A stretch of 64,000 bases of DNA from Marinagarivorans algicola (GTDB lineage: Bacteria > Pseudomonadota > Gammaproteobacteria > Pseudomonadales > Cellvibrionaceae), in the NCBI RefSeq assembly GCF_001292705.1, contig NZ_LGAK01000014.1, forward strand, positions 62,001 to 126,000, in the 5' to 3' direction. A program made the translations under genes and the position numbers. Within the stretch, counting starts at the first letter, position 1. Every line of letters begins with the position of its first letter. Of the stretch, positions 60,301-64,000 are shown piece by piece. The notes beneath the pieces are model-generated. The model saw only the letters and a program-made list of their open reading frames with translations, was not told where the DNA came from and made no database searches.

Positions 60301-63290
60301 TAGCCGACACACGCCTGATTGACCCCAGCAGCACAGGTAGAGCACGCCTGCGCCCGTTTGAGCCTAATAATAGTTTGATTTACATCTATCAAACCAGTGA
60401 TGGCAACCGCATGCCTAAAGGCTCTCGCCATACCAACCCACAGGCACAAGCGCTTTTTGAGCAATGGATTAACGCCGCCGATGCGCAGCAAATCGGCTTA
60501 GCGTTAAACAGCAACAATACACGCTTTTTGCTTGGCGATACCCTAAATGTGACGGTAACGGCCTTATTAGATAACGACTTTCAAACCAATAAGACCGGCC
60601 CTATTATTTGGTCATCGAGCAACAGCAATGTGATTAATACCGCAGGGCTGACCGGCAATACACTCACTATTGCACTCGATACTGTTGGTGAGACGACTCT
60701 AAGTGCTCAAGCCGGTGGCGACTCAGCTTCTTTGTCGATTACTGTGACCGACTCCGATGTGTCAGTCACTAGCTTAAAGATAGCTCCCTCAACTGTAGCG
60801 TTAGTAGATCAGCAGCAATTAGTCGCTTTTGGTACGCGCAACGACGGCTCAAACATTAACCTGTTTGGCGAGGTGACATGGGAGGTTACCGGCGGCACCG
60901 ATGCAATAACAGTTAATAGCACCGGCTTAGTAACCCGCATTGCCAACGGCAACGGCCAAGTAACCGCTCGCTACCAAGGAGTCGCCCAAACGCTAGACAT
61001 TACCCAAGCACGCCAAGATTTTGTGCTGCAGTACGACAATACTAATTCTAATTGGGCCCAAGTCTCGGCTTATGTATGGACCGAAACCAATGGGCAAGTC
61101 ACGGCCGTTGCCGATTGGCCGGGTATTCCTATGACGGGGCCAAATGCCGACGGTATTTGGCGCTATACCGTTGCCCCTGATGTGCTGGTTAATGGCGAAG
61201 TGAATGTTATTTTTAATAATACCAACGGCGACAAAACCGATGACCTGCTAGGCATTAAACAAGCATCAATATATAAAGATGGTATGTGGGAGCCCTTAGC
61301 ACCCAGCACGGCGCTCTCGCGTTTGGCCATTATTGCCGGTAGTACACCCAGTGGCGCACTCGATTTTGCTGTGGGTAGCGTAGTGACGGTAACCGCTGAT
61401 ACCCCTCCTTTAGGTACACAATTTAACGGCTGGAGTGGTGATGGCATAGCTTACATAATTAGCGACCCCTCACAAACATCTATTCAAGTACTCATTCCTG
61501 AACAGGGTATTTCGCTACAGGCCAAATTTAACGCCGATGCCACCGACTACAGTGCCGCGCGTACCTTGTATGCCGGCAACTGCGCACAGTGTCATGGTGC
61601 CGATGGTTCTGGGGGTGTTTCGCTAGCGATTAACCAGCTACATACTAGCAACCGCTATACACAAGATTCGCTCTCGAGCTATATCAGTAACTTTATGCCA
61701 CTGGGTAACCCCAGCGCGTGTACCGGTACAACACCTGGCGACTGTGCTTTTAGTATTGCCAAAATGATACTCAATGACGAATGGAGTGCATGCAGCGGGT
61801 CAGAGTGTGTGGGTACAAGTTTAGATACACGCAATCTGCGCTTACTCACGCGCACCGAATATCTCAACTCTGTACGCGATATTTTTGGCATCGCCTTTAG
61901 CGATACCATTATGTCGTCGGTACCGGCCGATGGTACTTTTAGAAACTACACCACCGCCTCAACTTTGGTAGCTGACAACGACCGAACCTTAGGCTTTGAT
62001 ATTGCCGCCAACGAAATCGCGAATATTGCCATTGCTGCAACAGGCTTTAATGGCTTAGCCTCTGGTTGCGGTAATAATAGAGTGTGTACGGTGCAGCAAC
62101 TTGGCCGTAAAATATTCCGCCGACCATTAAGCAACGCCGAAGCTCAGCGCTATGCCGCTTTATACGATGCCCGCGAAGATGGTGTAACGGTGGTGCAAGG
62201 GCTCTTAATGTCACCGCACTTTATGTACCGCTCAGAACTCGGCGAGCTGAATCGCACCACAGGCTTGTACGAGCTCACCGACTACGAGATGGCCACGTTA
62301 TTAGCCTACACTTTTTGGGTGACTACACCCGATGCAACATTGCTCGATGCAGCTGAAGCAGGCAATTTAAATATCGAGCAGCAAACACGGCGTTTACTGG
62401 CCGATCCTCGTTCAGAGCAAGGGCTAAGACGGTTTGCCTCGGGCTGGCTCATCAACAATCAGTACCCCTTCCCAGCCATTACCCGCGCTAGCCTTGTTGA
62501 TGCTTTTAAAGAAGAGACCATTCGCTTTGTGATGGCAGGCATTCGTGATAATGCACCGTTTAATACTTTGCTCAGTGCCGACTACACCTATGCCAATAGC
62601 GAGCTTGCGGCGCATTACGGTATTGCACCTACTGGCAACTGGACGCGGGCATTTTTCCCGGCAGATGATGAGCGCTCGGGCTCGGGGCTTTTAGGGCACG
62701 GCAGCTTTTTAGCATCGCGTACCAGCACCGTAAACCCCGCCCCCATTAAGCGTGGTGTATATGTACGCGAAGCCATTATGTGCCAGGAGTTTCCGCCACC
62801 GGCTGCTGCTAACTTCGATATTACCTTCGAGCCTAGCGATAGTAACCGCGACGCTACCTCAAGGCATACCGCCGACCCAGCATGCGCTACTTGCCATCAA
62901 TATATTGACGGCGTAGGCTTTGGCTTTGAGCGCTTTGATAGCAGCGGCCTATACCGTACAAGCGAAACCCTAGGTAATGGCACCGCGCAACCTATCGATG
63001 ACTCAGGCTCGATTAAAAGTTTGTATTCACCCGAAACCGTACTCGATCCCGATAGTACAAGCTTCCCTTACTTTTCGGTGCCCGAGCTTGCGGCATTGAT
63101 TGCCGATAGCGGCCAAGGCGAGGCATGTTTTTCTCGTCAATTTTACCGCTATACCGTAGGACGTAACGAAAGCAGTGAAGGCGATGAGCTCTTAATTCGT
63201 AGCTATAGCCAAGATTTGCGCAACGGCGGTGGCATGCTCGATATGCTTATTGATTTAACCACTTCACAAGCCTTTGGCGTACGTCGCTAA
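57336..63290 (+). CDS. Giant secreted fusion: carbohydrate-binding-like modules, PQQ-type sugar dehydrogenase, cytochromes c and DUF1587-1585 block
   Basis: 1984 residues from an ATG with AAGGA upstream. Order by approximate residue: signal peptide (to 46); carbohydrate-binding-like modules 50-135 and 149-245, a pair reminiscent of CBM26 starch-binding folds; PKD-like 247-333; glucose/sorbosone-dehydrogenase-like propeller 360-750. Then comes a region like SO2930-type diheme cytochromes, 750-1045, with CGSCH at 894 and CSHCH at 972; bacterial Ig-like pair 1045-1225; third carbohydrate-binding-like module 1228-1325; InlB-type repeat 1328-1400. It ends with a cytochrome c with CAQCH at 1416 and a DUF1587/1595/1592/1588/1585 block from 1490 (EYLNSVRDIFG, LGRKIFRRPLS, HFMYRSELGEL) including CATCH at 1850. 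A DUF1552 gene follows 14 bases later. Electron transfer from bound sugar is inferred. Confidence 0.85.
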   Translation: MSRIFIFSTNLLKFVGRKRLLTAQKWGRQLTSTLVIAACLLPIPGLAAPSTWNEAYFRGTANNWGASPMTYDETNSVWTITQTFSTNNPRFKIARFNNWNEAYPNADFLISTGPGDYTITFNDVTKEIQASLTTSEPDPEPEPIGANTLCFDNAQNFAEPTIYYWAATPEDSLNNLPQWPGRAMTAVGEYYCFDFTPYLGAGNTLPTRLNIIFNNKGANQTGDLTFNGNACYQDNTWVSLSACGFDTAPTLSAEAGDNRSVAQGANTVLSAAGSQGAYTSATWTSSAWPGALTGSPTVTPALNTVGQHVVTLTLSNGTTTVQDTFTLTVTPADTGHGMNQRPELAQPLAFPISGNVSAGNYRFEKAFPNLDGQFLSPVMILPDGINDLIFVVDKPGSIFVFPNKETVTSGEVREVLNIQSNVRNYHEQGLLSMAFDPNYATNGFIYIYYIQGNDDNEQAPNGDHGDAILERWTINNPSNPTRVVQNSNVEVLRIEQPGPDHKGGMMQFHPEDGYLYLSVGDGAYGHSAITPFPDVDGRTNNSAQDTTNLRGSLIRIQPLEFPLNNQYYTVPNDNPFIGVAGFRPEIYSYGHRNPWRWSFDTEAPYTLWQTEVGQAGFEEVNVIQKGKNYGWPVCEGTTNRQELGGDPAKNCITDFEPPREGYFQPEGFSIIGGIVYRGNKLPGLTGRFIFGDYVTKKIWSIVDGDAKALISDAFPENIVSFGTDLSGEELFVSTYGVEYGGNSTIYKIVDDDAEAAVIPAKLSATGLFSDLRTLTPVSGVIEYEINSNGWFDGAQTQHFISIPNDATIDFDATGDWALPVGSVAVKHLSVKAAGNTQKPFTTSVLFKQATGNWQAANYYWNADGTDADLVTQTRDVLDGGIDPRMRAVQASADCGSCHTGSGSKEPLALHTRQWNKDFDYNGVIDNQLEAFDYVGLFSDNIGSADSYDRYAAIDDTRQSSGQRARAYLDTNCSHCHSSGFMDLRFDTPLADTRLIDPSSTGRARLRPFEPNNSLIYIYQTSDGNRMPKGSRHTNPQAQALFEQWINAADAQQIGLALNSNNTRFLLGDTLNVTVTALLDNDFQTNKTGPIIWSSSNSNVINTAGLTGNTLTIALDTVGETTLSAQAGGDSASLSITVTDSDVSVTSLKIAPSTVALVDQQQLVAFGTRNDGSNINLFGEVTWEVTGGTDAITVNSTGLVTRIANGNGQVTARYQGVAQTLDITQARQDFVLQYDNTNSNWAQVSAYVWTETNGQVTAVADWPGIPMTGPNADGIWRYTVAPDVLVNGEVNVIFNNTNGDKTDDLLGIKQASIYKDGMWEPLAPSTALSRLAIIAGSTPSGALDFAVGSVVTVTADTPPLGTQFNGWSGDGIAYIISDPSQTSIQVLIPEQGISLQAKFNADATDYSAARTLYAGNCAQCHGADGSGGVSLAINQLHTSNRYTQDSLSSYISNFMPLGNPSACTGTTPGDCAFSIAKMILNDEWSACSGSECVGTSLDTRNLRLLTRTEYLNSVRDIFGIAFSDTIMSSVPADGTFRNYTTASTLVADNDRTLGFDIAANEIANIAIAATGFNGLASGCGNNRVCTVQQLGRKIFRRPLSNAEAQRYAALYDAREDGVTVVQGLLMSPHFMYRSELGELNRTTGLYELTDYEMATLLAYTFWVTTPDATLLDAAEAGNLNIEQQTRRLLADPRSEQGLRRFASGWLINNQYPFPAITRASLVDAFKEETIRFVMAGIRDNAPFNTLLSADYTYANSELAAHYGIAPTGNWTRAFFPADDERSGSGLLGHGSFLASRTSTVNPAPIKRGVYVREAIMCQEFPPPAAANFDITFEPSDSNRDATSRHTADPACATCHQYIDGVGFGFERFDSSGLYRTSETLGNGTAQPIDDSGSIKSLYSPETVLDPDSTSFPYFSVPELAALIADSGQGEACFSRQFYRYTVGRNESSEGDELLIRSYSQDLRNGGGMLDMLIDLTTSQAFGVRR

Positions 63291-63304
63291 TTGAGGAGAA
63301 CACA

Positions 63305-64000
63305 ATGAATAACATGACCCATACCGCGCGACGTAAGTTTCTTTTTGGTTTGGCAAAAACCGGGGCACTTTTGCCTTTTGCCAGCCAAATGTTAGGCCAA
63401 AAAGCACATGCTGCCGGTGGCGCAAAACGCGTACTTTTTATGTATTACCCTAACGGCGTGGTCCCTCACGCTTGGCGGCCGCAGCAAGATAACGGCTCTA
63501 TCTCAACCAGCTCAGAACTCAGCTTTGGCTTAGGGCCGCTAACACCTTGGCACAATAAGATGATTGTGCTCAAAAATTTAAATTTAGATGTAGGCCCCGG
63601 CGCTGGCGCGCACTATAACGATATGCGCGGTATTCTCACCGGCAATAATCAAATTGATTTTAATGGCGCCAGTATTGATCACTTGATTGCCGAACAACTC
63701 GGCAATGAGGGCGTCTTAAGTTTGGGGGTGCGCACCGGCCCCAAGCAAGACATTATGATTTCTAAACCCCGTGGCTACGACAGTAAAAGCCGCCCTATCC
63801 CCAATAATAACCCACGCGATGTCGCCAATAAGTTGGCTTTGCGGATTGGTCCAAGTGAGGGAATTTCTGATTCTAAAAAGGCGATGTACGAAGCCATTTT
63901 GTCGGACTTTAATGGTCTAAGTGACGCCACACTCACCAATGCGCGCCAATCTAAGATCGACTTTCACACCAATGCCTTAATTCGCTTACGCGACCAAGCG
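63305..64000 (+). CDS. DUF1552 family protein, N-terminal part
   Basis: 232 codons are visible, and the frame is still open at the window edge. The ATG has GAGGAG upstream. The N-terminus ARRKFLFGLAKTGALLPFASQ is a twin-arginine-like signal. GAKRVLFMYYPNGVVP and GAHYNDMRGILTG are DUF1552 hallmarks; family members commonly accompany DUF1592-type cytochromes, and such operons occur widely in Planctomycetes. The partner function is unknown. It is co-transcribed with the giant protein. Confidence 0.9.
   Translation, partial: MNNMTHTARRKFLFGLAKTGALLPFASQMLGQKAHAAGGAKRVLFMYYPNGVVPHAWRPQQDNGSISTSSELSFGLGPLTPWHNKMIVLKNLNLDVGPGAGAHYNDMRGILTGNNQIDFNGASIDHLIAEQLGNEGVLSLGVRTGPKQDIMISKPRGYDSKSRPIPNNNPRDVANKLALRIGPSEGISDSKKAMYEAILSDFNGLSDATLTNARQSKIDFHTNALIRLRDQA

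Overview
The window is a chromosomal segment of a free-living, respiring, polysaccharide-degrading Gammaproteobacterium. The best guess is a marine or aquatic relative of Cellvibrionales. Evidence for this: a complete cbb3 oxidase cluster with a perfect FNR/Anr box, the yrbG-kdsD-kdsC-lptCAB-rpoN-ptsN-rapZ-npr cluster in typical gammaproteobacterial order, a PEP-CTERM-type PrsK/PrsR regulatory pair next to an exopolysaccharide glycosyltransferase, a GH26 mannanase with a disaccharide 2-epimerase, and a giant secreted redox protein carrying carbohydrate-binding-like modules. The species is inferred and not proven by the sequence. I saw no rRNA, tRNA, insertion sequence, prophage or CRISPR array.

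Layout. 1-524: start of acetolactate synthase (minus). 1257-4201: smpB, nadC, a TauE/SafE permease and a small thioredoxin-fold-like protein (plus). 4325-12404: cbb3 oxidase biogenesis and structural genes ccoI, ccoH, ccoG, then ccoP, ccoQ, ccoO, ccoN (minus), with an elaborate leader reaching an FNR box at 12763. 12795-14649: a beta-barrel outer membrane protein behind argG (minus). 14847-16478: a secreted transglutaminase-like protein. 17362-23168: prsK, prsR, a 60-residue PEP-CTERM-like miniprotein behind a sigma-54 promoter, and an undecaprenyl-phosphate sugar transferase. 23294-28264: DUF3820, mgsA, a chalcone-isomerase-like protein, an MsbA-type ABC exporter and a coniferyl-aldehyde-dehydrogenase-type enzyme. 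28386-32595: an accessory stretch with a repeat-headed lipoprotein, a decayed DsbA-like gene and an M49-like lipoprotein. 32596-37133: a fatty acid desaturase, nfuA, queC, queE and a TraB/GumN protein. 37182-40279: mlaC, ibaG, murA, hisG (minus). 40601-51563: yrbG through yjgA (plus). 51912-54286: mannan-utilisation pair. 54415-56448: a 677-residue repeat lipoprotein (minus). 57336-64000: the 1984-residue multidomain cytochrome/sugar-dehydrogenase fusion, followed by a DUF1552 partner cut by the window end.

How the parts work together. RpoN, encoded here at 45847, is the sigma factor that PrsR (19465) should need. The only clear -24/-12 promoter I found sits directly between prsR and the PEP-CTERM-like miniprotein, so the regulatory circuit can be read from one window. 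The cbb3 cluster is arranged for low-oxygen induction. The mla and rpoN neighbourhoods follow the family order but lack mlaF, mlaE, mlaD, mlaB and hpf.

Two things stand out as possibly undescribed. One is the giant fusion of carbohydrate-binding-like modules, a PQQ-type sugar dehydrogenase, SO2930-like diheme cytochrome, extra cytochrome c and DUF1587/1595/1592/1588/1585 modules, with its DUF1552 partner. The other is the PrsK/PrsR to sigma-54 to miniprotein unit, with its tandem 15-bp repeats. A further pattern is the unusual number of short head-to-tail duplications (11-21 bp), mostly just upstream of genes.
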